Numbered from the stretch's first letter, positions 36,546 through 45,833 are shown. The stretch: DNA of 64,000 nt from Pseudomonadota bacterium (GCA_963204785.1 CAUJHG010000062.1:1-64000); one strand, 5' to 3'. Made by a program: numbers and translations. The notes: generated by a model from the sequence alone, not told the origin.

Positions 36546-37802
36546 TCATGCCGGCGAAGCGGCAGCCCTGGCGCTCCCCAGTTGTTCCACCCAGGCGATC
36601 TGCCCCGGCAGGCAGACGCTGTTCAGATCGTAGCGACGCTGCGCATGCGCACGTGCCGCCGCGCCCAGGCGCATCCGGGCGGCGCGATCGCCGAGCAGCG
36701 CGCACGCCTGCTGCGCAAGCGCAGCGTGGTCGAAGAACTCGAACAGCCGTCCGGTCTCGTCGTGGCGGATCGCCTCGCGCACCGGTGCGGTGTCGCTGGC
36801 AAGGATCGCGCACCCGGCGCTCATCGCCTCGATCAGGCTCCAGCTGAGCACGAAGGGATAGGTGAGGTACACGTGCAGCGTGGACACCTGGAGCAGGGAC
36901 AGGAAGCTGCGGTAGTCGAGCACGCCGGTGAAATGCACGCGCGTGCGATCCAGCCGGTCGCCGACCTCGTCGAGGAACAGGGCCTTCCAGCTCTGTCCTC
37001 GCGGCGGGCGACTGCCGTAGCTCACACCATCGCCTCCGACGATGACCACCCGCGCACGCGGACGCCGCTCGAGGATCGCGGGCAATGCACGCATGAAGAC
37101 GTGGTAACCGCGGTAGGGTTCGAGGTTGCGGTTGACGAAGGTGATGACCTCGTCGTCGGCGCCAAGCCGCAGAGCGCCCTCGGCGGTGTCGATCGTGAAA
37201 GTCGCCGCCGGATCAGGAGCCACGGCAGCGGTGTCGATTCCGTCGTGCATCACGGTGATCCGCGAGCGGAAGCGCTCCGGGAAGCCCTCGGCCTGCCATT
37301 GCGTCGGCGAAAGGCCTGCGTCCGCAATCTCGAAGTGCAGCAGGTTGTTGGCGTTCTTAAGCCGGATCCGGCAGCGCTCGCCGGGATCGTGCGATGCGAA
37401 CTCCGGGTCGAAACCGACATCCGCGTCCTCGGCCCGGTAGTGGAACTCGCAGTAGATTCCCAGCCGCGCCTCGGGCCAGACATCCTTCAGGAAGAGGCTC
37501 TCGCCCCAGCCGGGATGGGCAACCATCACATCGGGGCGGAATCCCTTCTCGCGCAGGGCGAGCGATGCGCGAAACACCGCCTCTGCGCGGATCACCTTGG
37601 ATTCGAGATCGCCGATCCAGGGGTGGATGCCCTTCGTGTTGCCGCGCGGCAGGCCGTAACCGAGCAGGCGCACGCCGTTCCACACCGGCGGAAGGTCGCG
37701 ACGCAGGCCCAGCGCCAGCACCTGATGCCCGCGCGCGGCCAGGGCCGGCGCGAGATGGCGGAACTGCCCGGGAAAGTTCTGATGGACGAACAGGATCCTC
37801 AC
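36546..37802 (-). CDS. Glycosyltransferase family 4 protein
   Basis: A 418-residue GT-B glycosyltransferase. The start MRILFVHQNFPGQFRHL and the C-terminal donor-binding region GGDGVSYG, SLLQVSTLHVYLTYPF and LIEAMSAGCAILASDTAPV match GT4 proteins. DGIDTAAVAPD is the usual linker motif. It would transfer a sugar from a nucleotide donor at the cytoplasmic face, to polysaccharide or another acceptor. It stands alone, with no other polysaccharide genes nearby, so the acceptor is unknown. It converges with the M10 peptidase. Confidence 0.9.
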   Translation of the reverse strand: MRILFVHQNFPGQFRHLAPALAARGHQVLALGLRRDLPPVWNGVRLLGYGLPRGNTKGIHPWIGDLESKVIRAEAVFRASLALREKGFRPDVMVAHPGWGESLFLKDVWPEARLGIYCEFHYRAEDADVGFDPEFASHDPGERCRIRLKNANNLLHFEIADAGLSPTQWQAEGFPERFRSRITVMHDGIDTAAVAPDPAATFTIDTAEGALRLGADDEVITFVNRNLEPYRGYHVFMRALPAILERRPRARVVIVGGDGVSYGSRPPRGQSWKALFLDEVGDRLDRTRVHFTGVLDYRSFLSLLQVSTLHVYLTYPFVLSWSLIEAMSAGCAILASDTAPVREAIRHDETGRLFEFFDHAALAQQACALLGDRAARMRLGAAARAHAQRRYDLNSVCLPGQIAWVEQLGSARAAASPA

Positions 37803-37871
37803 GGCGCGCTCATGCGCCGGACTGCGGACGCGCGCGCCGATCGCCCGTCATCCGCGGCCTCGCGCACCTGC

Positions 37872-38093
37872 TCAGGCCTCGACGATCGCCACCACCTGCC
37901 CCTCGGCGACCGCCTCCTCCTCCTGCACCCGGATCTCGACCAGCCGGCACGGCCTGGGGGCACCCACCGGGATCTCCATCTTCATCGACTCGATGATCAG
38001 GATGGGATCGTCGGTATCGAGCGAGGCGCCGGTCTCGGCCTCGATCTTCCAGACCTTGCCGGAAACTTCGCTCTTGACTTCGATCCTGGCCAT
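37872..38093 (-). CDS. Stand-alone biotin/lipoyl-attachment domain protein
   Basis: A 73-residue single-domain carrier with the biotinylation motif ESMKMEIPV (Lys of MKM). The fold begins MARIEVKSEVSGKVWKIE and ends VAEGQVVAIVEA. AGGAG lies before the ATG. Normally such a domain carries carboxyl groups for a biotin-dependent carboxylase, and it is usually encoded next to carboxylase subunits. None is present here; accA is 7 kb away. It diverges from the D-aminoacylase gene. Its partner carboxylase is unknown. Confidence 0.9.
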   Translation of the reverse strand: MARIEVKSEVSGKVWKIEAETGASLDTDDPILIIESMKMEIPVGAPRPCRLVEIRVQEEEAVAEGQVVAIVEA

Positions 38094-38343
38094 TTCGGTT
38101 CACTCCTGCATTCTTGGTCGGAAACGATCGACCTGCCGCCCGGGCAGATCCCTGGCGGTCGATGCTACCCGAGCCGCGCCGGCCCGATCGGCGCACGCGC
38201 GCCCCGGCACGCACCCGGGGTTCCGGAAATCCGGCCGCGCGGCCGCTCTCGCAGCGCACGCCGGCAGGTGCACGGCCGCACCCCGGCGCTGCGTGTGTGA
38301 TGATCGATCGCTCGAAGAACAGCATCACACCAGGAGAACACCA

Positions 38344-40095
38344 ATGGACAAGGTCGATCTCGTCATTCGCGGCGGCACCGTCTACGACGGCACCGGAAGA
38401 GCCCCGTTTTCCGCCGACGTCGCGATCGACGCCGGCCGCATCGTGCAGGTCGGGCAGGTCCTTGCCCGCGGCCGCGAGGAGATCGACGCAAAGGGGCTCA
38501 TGGTCACTCCGGGCTGGGTCGACATCCACACCCACTACGACGGCCAGATCACCTGGGACCCGCGCATCACTCCCTCCTCGAACCTGGGCGCGACCACGGT
38601 CGTCACCGGCAACTGCGGCGTGGGCTTCGCCCCGGCCCGCCCCGACGACCACGACCGGCTGATCCGGCTGATGGAAGGCGTCGAGGACATCCCCGGCGCG
38701 GCGCTGCACGAGGGGCTGAGCTGGCAGTGGGAGAGCTTCCCCGAGTACATGGACGCGATCGAGCGCCTGCCGCACGACATCGACGTCGCAGTGCAGGTGC
38801 CGCACGGCGCACTGCGCGTGTACGTGATGGGCGAGCGCGGAGCACAGCGACAGCCCGCCAGCGAAGCCGAGATCGAACAGATGCGCGCGCTGGTCCGCGA
38901 TGCGCTGCGCGCCGGCGCAGTCGGTTTCTCGACCACGCGCACGATGATCCATCGCACTGCCGACGGCGATCTCACACCCACGGTGCGTGCCGCCGCCGAG
39001 GAGATGATCGGGATCGCGAAGGGCGTGCGCGATGCCGGCTCAGGCGTGCTGCAGGTCGCCTCGGATTTCGCCGACATCGACGAGGAGTTCGAACTGCTGT
39101 GCGAACTCACGCGCGTGTCAGGCCAGATGCTCAGCTTCAGTCTCGTGCAGGTCGACCGGATGCCTGCGAACTGGAAGGCACTGCTCGACCGCCTGGACCG
39201 CGCCGTGGCTGCGGGCATCGACATGCGTGCGCAGGTCGCCGCACGACCGGTCGGACTGATGCTGGGACTGCAGGGATCGGCGCATCCGTTCGTCTCGCGC
39301 CCGTCCTACCGCGCGATCATGGACAGGTCGCTCGAGGAACGCGTGACGATCATGCGCGACCCGGCCTTCCGCGCGCGCCTGCTGGCCGAGGCGCCCGAGA
39401 AGGATCACCCGTTCATCAATTCGCTCGCGGGCGCCTATCACAAGATGTTCGAACTGGGCGATCCGCCGAATTACGAGCCCGATCCGAAGGACAGCATCGC
39501 CGAACGCGCGAAGGCGCTGGGCGCGAACCCGGACGAACTCGTCTACGACGCGATGCTGCGTGACGAAGGCCAGGCCTTCCTGTACTTCCCGATGCAGAAC
39601 TACTCCGAGGGCAACCTCGAGGTCGTGCGCACGATGCTCGAGAACCCGAACACGCTGCGCGGCCTGTCCGACGGGGGCGCACACGTGGGCGCGATCTGCG
39701 ACGTGAGCATGCCCACGACGATGCTCACGCACTGGTGTCGCGACCGCACCCGCGGACCGAAGCTCGACCTCGTGCAGGTGATCAAGGCGCAGACCCGTGA
39801 CACCGCGCGCGCGGTGGGCCTCGAGGACCGCGGCGTGATCGCGCCGGGCTACCTCGCCGACCTGAACCTGATCGACTTCGACCGGCTGCGCCTGAAGCCG
39901 CCGCACATGGTCTACGACCTGCCCACCGGCGCGCGTCGCCTGATGCAGGAGGCCGAAGGCTATGTCGCGACGATCAAGACGGGTCAGGTGATCTATCGCA
40001 ACGGGGAGCCGACCGGAGCCCTGCCCGGCAGGCTGGTGCGCGGACGGCAGGCTGCGCCCTCCCCGGAAGGGAGCCTGCAGGCCGCGACGGCCTGA
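38344..40095 (+). CDS. N-acyl-D-amino-acid deacylase / D-aminoacylase (amidohydrolase family)
   Basis: A 583-residue amidohydrolase. The metal-binding motif is DIHTHYDGQ (His62, His64), followed by TTVVTGNCGVGFAP with the family's conserved Cys and GGAHVGAICD near the C-terminus. This is the D-aminoacylase type, which hydrolyses N-acyl-D-amino acids to free D-amino acids. AGGAGA lies before ATG 38344. The 250-base gap to the biotin-carrier gene shows only a GC palindrome near 38232-38245 and no gene. Substrate within the family not fixed. Confidence 0.9.
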   Translation: MDKVDLVIRGGTVYDGTGRAPFSADVAIDAGRIVQVGQVLARGREEIDAKGLMVTPGWVDIHTHYDGQITWDPRITPSSNLGATTVVTGNCGVGFAPARPDDHDRLIRLMEGVEDIPGAALHEGLSWQWESFPEYMDAIERLPHDIDVAVQVPHGALRVYVMGERGAQRQPASEAEIEQMRALVRDALRAGAVGFSTTRTMIHRTADGDLTPTVRAAAEEMIGIAKGVRDAGSGVLQVASDFADIDEEFELLCELTRVSGQMLSFSLVQVDRMPANWKALLDRLDRAVAAGIDMRAQVAARPVGLMLGLQGSAHPFVSRPSYRAIMDRSLEERVTIMRDPAFRARLLAEAPEKDHPFINSLAGAYHKMFELGDPPNYEPDPKDSIAERAKALGANPDELVYDAMLRDEGQAFLYFPMQNYSEGNLEVVRTMLENPNTLRGLSDGGAHVGAICDVSMPTTMLTHWCRDRTRGPKLDLVQVIKAQTRDTARAVGLEDRGVIAPGYLADLNLIDFDRLRLKPPHMVYDLPTGARRLMQEAEGYVATIKTGQVIYRNGEPTGALPGRLVRGRQAAPSPEGSLQAATA

Positions 40096-40138
40096 CCGCG
40101 GCGGCAGCGCTGCGGCGCGCACCGGGGCACACGCAGCG

Positions 40139-40555
40139 CTACGCGGCCCTCGCCGCGACCAGGGATTTCGTGATCCGCGCAGTGGCGATCGTCGTGTCGC
40201 CAACGCGCGCTGCCACGTCCACGAAGGCGAGGCTGCGACCGAGCCGAACGACCCGTCCGTCGAGCACGACCTGCTCGCCTGCGGCAGCCGAACGCATCAC
40301 CGACACGTGGAGATCGTGCGTGACCGCGTGCCGCCCGGGATCGAGCTGCGTCAGCAGGGCCAGCATCGCCACAGCGTCCATCAGGGCGTAGAGCACGCCC
40401 CCATGCAGCCCGCCGAAAGCGAGGTGCTGCGCACCCACCTCGAAGGACGCACTCGCCTGCCCTGGCGCGCAGTGCCGCAAGCCCAGCCCGAGGTGGCGGT
40501 GCAGCGCGACCTCGAGGACCTGCTGCTGGCGAGGACAGGGAGAAGTGGGGGGCAT
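40139..40555 (-). CDS. PaaI family thioesterase (hotdog fold)
   Basis: A 138-residue hotdog-fold thioesterase. The HGG motif is in GGLHGGVLYALMDAVA, followed by THDLHVSVMRSA and RSLAFVDVAARVGD. These proteins hydrolyse acyl- or aryl-CoA, often relieving stalled catabolic intermediates. The substrate is not fixed. It ends on the - strand 43 bases from the deacylase stop and lies just downstream of tRNA-Ser. Confidence 0.9.
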   Translation of the reverse strand: MPPTSPCPRQQQVLEVALHRHLGLGLRHCAPGQASASFEVGAQHLAFGGLHGGVLYALMDAVAMLALLTQLDPGRHAVTHDLHVSVMRSAAAGEQVVLDGRVVRLGRSLAFVDVAARVGDTTIATARITKSLVAARAA

Positions 40556-40577
40556 CGCGTGGAAGAGCCAGCAAACC

Positions 40578-40670
40578 TGGCGGAGACGGAGGGATTCGAA
40601 CCCTCGATGCAGTTTTTGGCCGCATGCTCCCTTAGCAGGGGAGTGCCTTCGACCTCTCGGCCACGTCTCC
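40578..40670 (-). tRNA. tRNA-Ser (anticodon GCU)
   Basis: Reading leftward from 40670 the acceptor GGAGACG pairs with CGTCTCC, with discriminator G and an encoded CCA end (40578-40580). The anticodon loop, CCCTGCTAAGGG, presents GCU (decoding AGC/AGU). The long variable arm and 93-base length are typical of serine tRNA. The T-arm GGTTCGAATCC is intact. Confidence 0.95.
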
Positions 40671-40708
40671 GGGCTTCGAATTGTTCACTCGATGCCGGCT
40701 CGGGGCGA

Positions 40709-40714
40709 ATTGTA
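40709..40714 (-). promoter_or_regulatory. Candidate -10 box of tRNA-Ser
   Basis: TACAAT on the - strand, about 39 bases before the tRNA 5' end, immediately after the poly-T terminator of the upstream gene. No convincing -35. Confidence 0.35.
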
Positions 40715-40718
40715 TCCG

Positions 40719-40752
40719 AAAAAAACGCGGGCCCCGTTCATCGGCGTCCGCG
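40719..40752 (-). terminator. Rho-independent-like terminator after the LIV-binding-protein gene
   Basis: On the - strand a short GC stem (CGCGG with CCGCG) is followed by seven T residues (the A-run 40719-40725 on the + strand). It is 18 bases or more past the stop at 40770 and separates this gene from tRNA-Ser. Confidence 0.5.
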
Positions 40753-40769
40753 CGCATCGCTGGGCAGGA

Positions 40770-41966
40770 TCAGTACGTGATCGGCGGCGTGATCGGCACG
40801 AACTTGCCGCCCCTGGCCTGCATGATCATCGTGGCGCGCACGCCGAGGCGCTCGGTCTCGCTGAAGCTCACCGGCGAGGCGGCGAAGCTCGTCGTCCAGT
40901 TGCGCACCTTCTCCAGCCCCTTGACCAGGCTGTCGACGGTGAGGTCGCGGCCGGCGTTCTTCGCGCCTTCGGCGAACAGCATCACGCTGGTGTAGCCGAA
41001 GATGATCCCGTCCTCCGGGTGCTTGCCGTGCCTGGCCTTGTAGCGCTCGACCACGGCCCTGGCCGCCGGCGGCTGCTCGGCGGCGTCCAGCGGCAGGAAC
41101 TGCGACTGGCCGTAGAGCCCTTCCATGGTCTCGGCGCCGGCGATCGTGAAGATCGCGGAGTTGGTGCCGGCGACGTTGACCATCATGTCCACCGGCCATC
41201 CCTGCTTGCGCGCCTCCATCTTGGCGGCGGCGGTCTCGCGCACGATGGTGCCGAGGATGACGACGTCGACCCCGGCCGCCTTGAGCCGCGCGACCTGCGA
41301 GGAGTAGTCGATCGCGCCGCGCTTGTAGCTCGCGCGCTCGACGACGGTCAGCCCGTGCACCTTCAGTTGTTCCTCGGCGGCGCGCAGCACGTTCAGGCCG
41401 GTCTCGTCATCCTGGTACAGGACTCCGAACTTGCGCTTGCCCAGCTTCTCGTAGGCCCACTTCACCTGGGCGCGCACCTGTTCGCCGTAGGGCGACGAAA
41501 GCCCGAACTTGAGCTTGTGGAAAGGCGTGTAGGTGAAGTCCGCCGGGGTTCCAGGGAACAGCAGCGGCACCCCGCGCTCGAGGATCATCGGCATCGACGC
41601 CTGGGTGGGTGCGGTGCCCAGCGGGGCGACCATCGCGAACACCTTGTCCTGCGTCAGCAGCTTCTGGGTGGCGAGCACCGCCTTCTTCGGATCGAATGAG
41701 GTGTCCTCGACCACCAGGCGCAGCTTGCGGCCGTGGATTCCGCCCGCGGCGTTGATGTCCTCGACCGCCAGCACCATGCCGTCGCGCAGCGGCACGCCCA
41801 GCGCAGCCACAGGACCGCTGAGGTCCTGGTGGGTGCCGATCACGATCTCGTTGTCGGTGACGCCCTGGGTGCCCTGCGCGACTGCGGCAGCAGGGACGGC
41901 GGCAGCGATCGCGGCGCCGAGGGCAAGCGCGCGCAGGCGCGTGCCGGTGTTGTGAAGGGGTTTCAT
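40770..41966 (-). CDS. ABC transporter substrate-binding protein, branched-chain amino acid type
   Basis: A 398-residue LivJ/LivK-like periplasmic binding protein. The signal peptide runs to about residue 30 (ends AVAQG). The mature protein opens VTDNEIVIGTHQDLSGPVAA and has AVEDINAAGGIHGRKL and LLFPGTPADFTYTPF, matching peripla_BP_6. Such proteins bind branched-chain amino acids, amides or aromatic acids. No permease or ATPase gene is nearby, so it is an orphan, as is common in Burkholderiales. It sits between tRNA-Ser and lysC. Confidence 0.92.
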   Translation of the reverse strand: MKPLHNTGTRLRALALGAAIAAAVPAAAVAQGTQGVTDNEIVIGTHQDLSGPVAALGVPLRDGMVLAVEDINAAGGIHGRKLRLVVEDTSFDPKKAVLATQKLLTQDKVFAMVAPLGTAPTQASMPMILERGVPLLFPGTPADFTYTPFHKLKFGLSSPYGEQVRAQVKWAYEKLGKRKFGVLYQDDETGLNVLRAAEEQLKVHGLTVVERASYKRGAIDYSSQVARLKAAGVDVVILGTIVRETAAAKMEARKQGWPVDMMVNVAGTNSAIFTIAGAETMEGLYGQSQFLPLDAAEQPPAARAVVERYKARHGKHPEDGIIFGYTSVMLFAEGAKNAGRDLTVDSLVKGLEKVRNWTTSFAASPVSFSETERLGVRATMIMQARGGKFVPITPPITY

Positions 41967-42095
41967 CAGGTCTCCTCGTCGGTTGGCGCGATGCGCGGGC
42001 CCGCGGGCGGGCCGTGCATCGTCGACGGGGAGTCTGGCATCCGCATGGCTGCTCGCGCAAGGCGGCGGCGTTGCGGATTCCGGCAGAGAGGAGGC

Positions 42096-43352
42096 TCAGG
42101 CGTCCTGGTGATCGAGCCCGAAGGACTTGTGCAGGGCGCGCACCGCGAGCTCCATGTACTTGTCCTCGATGATCACGGAGATCTTGATCTCGCTGGTGGA
42201 GATCATCTGGATGTTGATGCCCTCCTCCGACAGCGTGCGGAACATCAGGCTGGCGATGCCGACGTGCGAGCGCATGCCCATTCCGACCACCGAAACCTTG
42301 GCGATCTTCAGGTCGCCGGTGATGGCCCCGGCCTGGATCGCATCCTTCACCCTGGCGTCGAGCACCGCGAGCGCCTTCTGGTACTCGTTGCGGTGCACCG
42401 TGAAGGAGAAGTCGGTCATCCCCGCCTCGCTGGCGTTCTGGATGATCATGTCGACGTCGATGTTGGCGTCGGCCACCGGGCCGAGGATCTGATAGGCGAT
42501 GCCCGGGCGGTCCGGTACGCGGCTGACGGTGATCTTGGCTTCGTCGCGGTTGAATGCGATCCCGGAGATGGCCGCCTTTTCCATGCTTTGGTCTTCCTCG
42601 AAGGTGATCAGGGTGCCTGACTGCGCTTCCTCGTCCAGAGGAATGTCGGGCGACGTGAGGCTCGAGAGCACCCGCGTCCTGACCTTGTACTTGCCGGCGA
42701 ACTCGACCGCGCGGATCTGCAGCACCTTCGATCCGAGGCTGGCCATCTCGAGCATCTCCTCGACGGTCACCTTCTCCAGCCGACAGGCCTCGGGAACGAT
42801 GCGCGGATCGGTGGTGTAGACGCCGTCGACGTCGGTGTAGATCAGGCACTCATCGGCGCCCAGGGCAGCCGCCATCGCCACCGCAGAAGTGTCGGAGCCG
42901 CCGCGGCCCAGCGTCGTGATGTTGCCCTCGGGATCGACGCCCTGGAAGCCCGTGACGATCACCACCCTGCCGGCGGCGAGGTCTGCATTGACCCGCGACG
43001 CGTCGATCGACTCGATGCGTGCCTTCGTGTATGCGGCATCGGTGCGCACCGGCACCTGCCAGCCTGCGTAGCTGACGGCGTCCACCCCGAGCGACTTCAG
43101 CGCCATCGCGAGCAGCCCCACCGAGACCTGCTCGCCGGTCGCGGCGATCATGTCGAGTTCGCGCGCATCGGGCTGTTCCTGGATCTCCCGGGCGAGTCCG
43201 ATCAGGCGGTTGGTCTCTCCGGCCATCGCCGAGGGAACGACGACCATGCGCCGGCCGGCAGCGTGCCACTTGGCCACGCGCTTCGCGACGTTCTTGATGC
43301 GCTCGGTGGAGCCCATCGAGGTGCCGCCGTACTTGTGAACGATCAGGGACAT
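42096..43352 (-). CDS. lysC: Aspartate kinase
   Basis: LysC phosphorylates aspartate, the first step toward lysine, threonine and methionine. The 418-residue protein begins MSLIVHKYGGTSMGS (kinase motif KYGGTS) and includes GRGGSDTSAVAMAAALGADE. Two C-terminal ACT domains hold the allosteric site (ISGIAFNRDEAKITVSRVPD, GVGMRSHVGIASLM-like VGMGMRSHVGIASLM). ATG 43352 has only a weak ribosome binding site. An internal in-frame ATG at 42584 with a good Shine-Dalgarno may yield a separate regulatory beta subunit. Feedback control by lysine and threonine is typical of the family. Confidence 0.97.
   Translation of the reverse strand: MSLIVHKYGGTSMGSTERIKNVAKRVAKWHAAGRRMVVVPSAMAGETNRLIGLAREIQEQPDARELDMIAATGEQVSVGLLAMALKSLGVDAVSYAGWQVPVRTDAAYTKARIESIDASRVNADLAAGRVVIVTGFQGVDPEGNITTLGRGGSDTSAVAMAAALGADECLIYTDVDGVYTTDPRIVPEACRLEKVTVEEMLEMASLGSKVLQIRAVEFAGKYKVRTRVLSSLTSPDIPLDEEAQSGTLITFEEDQSMEKAAISGIAFNRDEAKITVSRVPDRPGIAYQILGPVADANIDVDMIIQNASEAGMTDFSFTVHRNEYQKALAVLDARVKDAIQAGAITGDLKIAKVSVVGMGMRSHVGIASLMFRTLSEEGINIQMISTSEIKISVIIEDKYMELAVRALHKSFGLDHQDA
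42582..42599 (-). promoter_or_regulatory. Internal ribosome binding site and ATG inside lysC
   Basis: GAGGAAG (42593-42599, read leftward) lies 8 bases before an in-frame ATG (42582-42584), codon 257 of lysC. The downstream product, 162 residues, would comprise exactly the ACT-domain region, MEKAAISGIAFNRDEAK onward. Overlapping in-frame alpha and beta aspartokinase subunits are known in Bacillus and Corynebacterium. Confidence 0.5.
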
Positions 43353-43367
43353 GATTGCTCGGGGGTG

Positions 43368-43388
43368 CCCGGAAGATGAGCTTCCGGG
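43368..43388. other. Hairpin in the lysC leader
   Basis: CCCGGAAG and CTTCCGGG pair perfectly around a 5-base loop. It lies 16 bases upstream of the lysC ATG and downstream of the candidate promoter. No T-run follows, so it is more likely a 5'-UTR structure than a terminator. Confidence 0.45.
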
Positions 43389-43419
43389 ACCGGGCCGTCG
43401 GATTCGCGGAAAACTTGGG

Positions 43420-43425
43420 ATTATA
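43420..43425 (-). promoter_or_regulatory. Candidate lysC promoter -10 box
   Basis: A perfect TATAAT on the - strand, overlapping the tilS stop, about 68 bases before the lysC ATG. The -35 region (TCTTCG-like) is poor. It suggests lysC has its own promoter in addition to read-through from tilS. Confidence 0.5.
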
Positions 43426-44860
43426 CCCGACCTGGCTGCCAGCGAAGACGTACGCAAGGCCCTTGCGACGGCCATTCGCTGCTGCGATCCATGCCGATGC
43501 CGGCGGCAAAGAGGATGCGCTCGCCATGCTGCAGCAGCGGCAGTCCGGGGCGCTCCCAGGCAGGCACGCCCTGCTCCTGCCAGAGGTTCTTCAGGGTGCG
43601 CTGCCGCGCCTTCGGATGTGGCCGAAGCCGCGCGCCGGGCCAGGGCCGGCGCAGGGCGAGCGAGCGCCCCAGCAGCCACTGGGCGCTCACGCCGTCGGCT
43701 GCCTCGTCGAAGTGGAGCCGCCCGTCGAAACCCGGCAGTTGCAGGCTGGCCTCGCCGCGCCAGATCACCGAGGCATCGCGATCGGGCGCGCGGGCCGAAG
43801 GCGGGTCCGTGGCCGGCGGCCCGGGCAGCGTACGCGCTGGTGCGCGCGTGGCATGCAGGGCACGGCGGTGGCGTCGCAGCAGCATCCCGTCATGCGCGAC
43901 GCAGGCATAAGGCCCTGCGGACAGCAGCAGCTGGGCCTCGATCACGCGCAGGCGCGCCTGTGTCGGAGGCCGCAGGCCGAGCTCGCCGATCCAGCACCTG
44001 AGCGCGACGGCGCGGCGTGGCGCCGGCAGCATGGCCAGCAGATCGGCATCGATGGGTGCAACGCCTGCGGCGCCCTCGGCCCGCGTGTCGATCCGGGCGC
44101 GGGCCAGGTCGATCTGCGCGAGCGCATGGACCGCCGCGCGTGCATCGTCGAGCCGGGCGGCGAACTGCAGCAGATTGGCCCTGAAATGCGGCGCCACCGC
44201 GTCGATCGCCGGCAGCGCCTGGTGGCGAAACGCGTTGCGCAGGTGGGAAGGATCGAGGTTGCTGGGATCCTCGATCCAGTCCAGCGCGTGACGCTGCGCG
44301 TACGCACGCAAGGTGTCGCGGGGCAAGCCGAGCAGCGGTCGCAGCAGGGTGACGCCCTCGCGCTGCTGGAGTGCGCGGATCCCCTCCAGACCATCGATGC
44401 CGGTGCCGCGCGCGATGCGCATCAGCAGCGTCTCGACCTGATCGTCCGCATGGTGCGCGGTGAGCAGGACGCCAGCGCCGAGCCGCAGCGCCGCCGCACA
44501 GCAGGTCTCGTAGCGGCGATCGCGCGCCCAGGCTTCGACGCTCGCCGCAGGCATCGTCGGCGGTGCGAGCCGGTGGCTCTCGAAGGCGACGCCCAAGGCC
44601 GCGGCGACCCGGGCACAGTGCGCGGGCCAGGCGTCCGCCGCCGGCTGCAGGCCATGGTGCACGTGGATCGCACGGACGCGCGCTGCACCGAGCGCAGCGG
44701 CGGCGGCGTGCAGCAGCACGGTGGAGTCCAGGCCGCCACTGAACGCGACCGCGGCCACGACTGGGGCCGGCAACGCGGCCCCCGGGGCTGCATCGAGCGC
44801 CCGGACGAGCGCCTCGACGACGGGCTCAGCGTCCTTCGCCGATCTCCTTGAACTTCCCAT
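43421..44860 (-). CDS. tilS: tRNA(Ile)-lysidine synthase
   Basis: TilS converts the wobble C of tRNA-Ile(CAU) to lysidine, changing its decoding from AUG to AUA; essential in most bacteria. The PP-loop ATPase motif [10 protein letters not shown] (41-50) is intact. [20 protein letters not shown] and NAFRHQALP are conserved. The C-terminal tRNA-binding domain is recognisable near [20 protein letters not shown]. 479 residues, normal. The start overlaps the accA end by 35 bases, implying coupling. Cytoplasmic. Confidence 0.96.
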   Translation of the reverse strand: MGSSRRSAKDAEPVVEALVRALDAAPGAALPAPVVAAVAFSGGLDSTVLLHAAAAALGAARVRAIHVHHGLQPAADAWPAHCARVAAALGVAFESHRLAPPTMPAASVEAWARDRRYETCCAAALRLGAGVLLTAHHADDQVETLLMRIARGTGIDGLEGIRALQQREGVTLLRPLLGLPRDTLRAYAQRHALDWIEDPSNLDPSHLRNAFRHQALPAIDAVAPHFRANLLQFAARLDDARAAVHALAQIDLARARIDTRAEGAAGVAPIDADLLAMLPAPRRAVALRCWIGELGLRPPTQARLRVIEAQLLLSAGPYACVAHDGMLLRRHRRALHATRAPARTLPGPPATDPPSARAPDRDASVIWRGEASLQLPGFDGRLHFDEAADGVSAQWLLGRSLALRRPWPGARLRPHPKARQRTLKNLWQEQGVPAWERPGLPLLQHGERILFAAGIGMDRSSEWPSQGPCVRLRWQPGRV

Positions 44861-45800
44861 AGGCCATCAGCCGCTCGTGCCGCTGCCGGACCAGGTCGCC
44901 GGGCGTGACATTCTGGAACTGGCGCAGCGCATCACCGAGCGCGCGACGCAGGAACTGCATCATCTGCGCCGGCGCGCGATGCGCGCCGCCTACCGGTTCG
45001 TTGACGATGCGATCGACCAGTCCCAGCGCCTTGAGGCGGTGCGCAGTGATGCCGAGGATCTCGGCAGCGTCGGGGGCCTTGTTCTGTCCGCCCTTCCAGA
45101 GGATCGCCGCGCAGCCCTCGGGCGAGATCACCGACAGCACCGCGTACTGCAGCATCAGCGTGAGATCCGAGACGGCGATCGCGAGCGCGCCACCCGAGCC
45201 GCCCTCTCCGATGATCGTGGTGATGATCGGCACGCGCAGCGCGGCCATCTCGTAGAGATTGCGGCCGATCGCCTCGGACTGGCCGCGCTCCTCCGCGCCG
45301 ACTCCCGGGAAGGCGCCGGGGGTGTCGACGAAGGTGAACACCGGCATGCCGAACTTCTCGGCGGTCTTCATCAGGCGCAGCGCCTTGCGATAGCCCTCGG
45401 GGCGCGGCATTCCGAAGTTGCGATGACCGCGCTCGCGCGTGTCACGCCCCTTCTGGTGACCGATGACCATGCACGGCTGGCCATTGAAGCGGGCCAGCCC
45501 GCCGACGATCGCCGGGTCATCGGCGAAGCAGCGATCGCCATGAAGTTCGTGGAAATCCGTGAACAGCGCAGCGACGTAGTCCAGCGTGTAGGGCCGCTGC
45601 GGATGACGGGCCACCAGCGCAACCTGCCAGGGAGAGAGCTTCGCGTACGTCTCCTTGACGAGGGCCTGGCTCTTCTTCTGCAGGCGCTCGATCTCGTCGG
45701 CGATGTCCACCGCCGACTCACCCTGCACGAACCGCAGCGAATCGATCTTCTGCTCGAGGTCTGCAATGGGCTGTTCGAAGTCAAGGAAAGTGGTTTTCAT
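44826..45800 (-). CDS. accA: Acetyl-CoA carboxylase carboxyltransferase subunit alpha
   Basis: AccA with AccD transfers carboxyl from biotin to acetyl-CoA, the committed step of fatty acid synthesis. The 324-residue protein starts [20 protein letters not shown] and includes [18 protein letters not shown] [36 protein letters not shown] [18 protein letters not shown], and [23 protein letters not shown] 45800 is where the family begins. Upstream lies a -10-like TACGAT inside an inverted repeat. It precedes tilS and follows the AlkA-type glycosylase on the same strand. Confidence 0.96.
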   Translation of the reverse strand: MKTTFLDFEQPIADLEQKIDSLRFVQGESAVDIADEIERLQKKSQALVKETYAKLSPWQVALVARHPQRPYTLDYVAALFTDFHELHGDRCFADDPAIVGGLARFNGQPCMVIGHQKGRDTRERGHRNFGMPRPEGYRKALRLMKTAEKFGMPVFTFVDTPGAFPGVGAEERGQSEAIGRNLYEMAALRVPIITTIIGEGGSGGALAIAVSDLTLMLQYAVLSVISPEGCAAILWKGGQNKAPDAAEILGITAHRLKALGLVDRIVNEPVGGAHRAPAQMMQFLRRALGDALRQFQNVTPGDLVRQRHERLMAYGKFKEIGEGR

Positions 45801-45833
45801 CGAATCTCCGGGACTGCGGGCGGTACGCGGGAA

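Noticed and set aside
42001..42095. GC palindrome near 41994-42005 as terminator or riboswitch
   Set aside because: A 12-base palindrome without loop or T-run in a very GC-rich sequence; not distinguishable from chance.
44826..45800. Biotin-carrier protein at 37872 as part of the accA operon
   Set aside because: It is 7 kb away with unrelated genes between, and the bacterial ACC carrier is normally a longer AccB.
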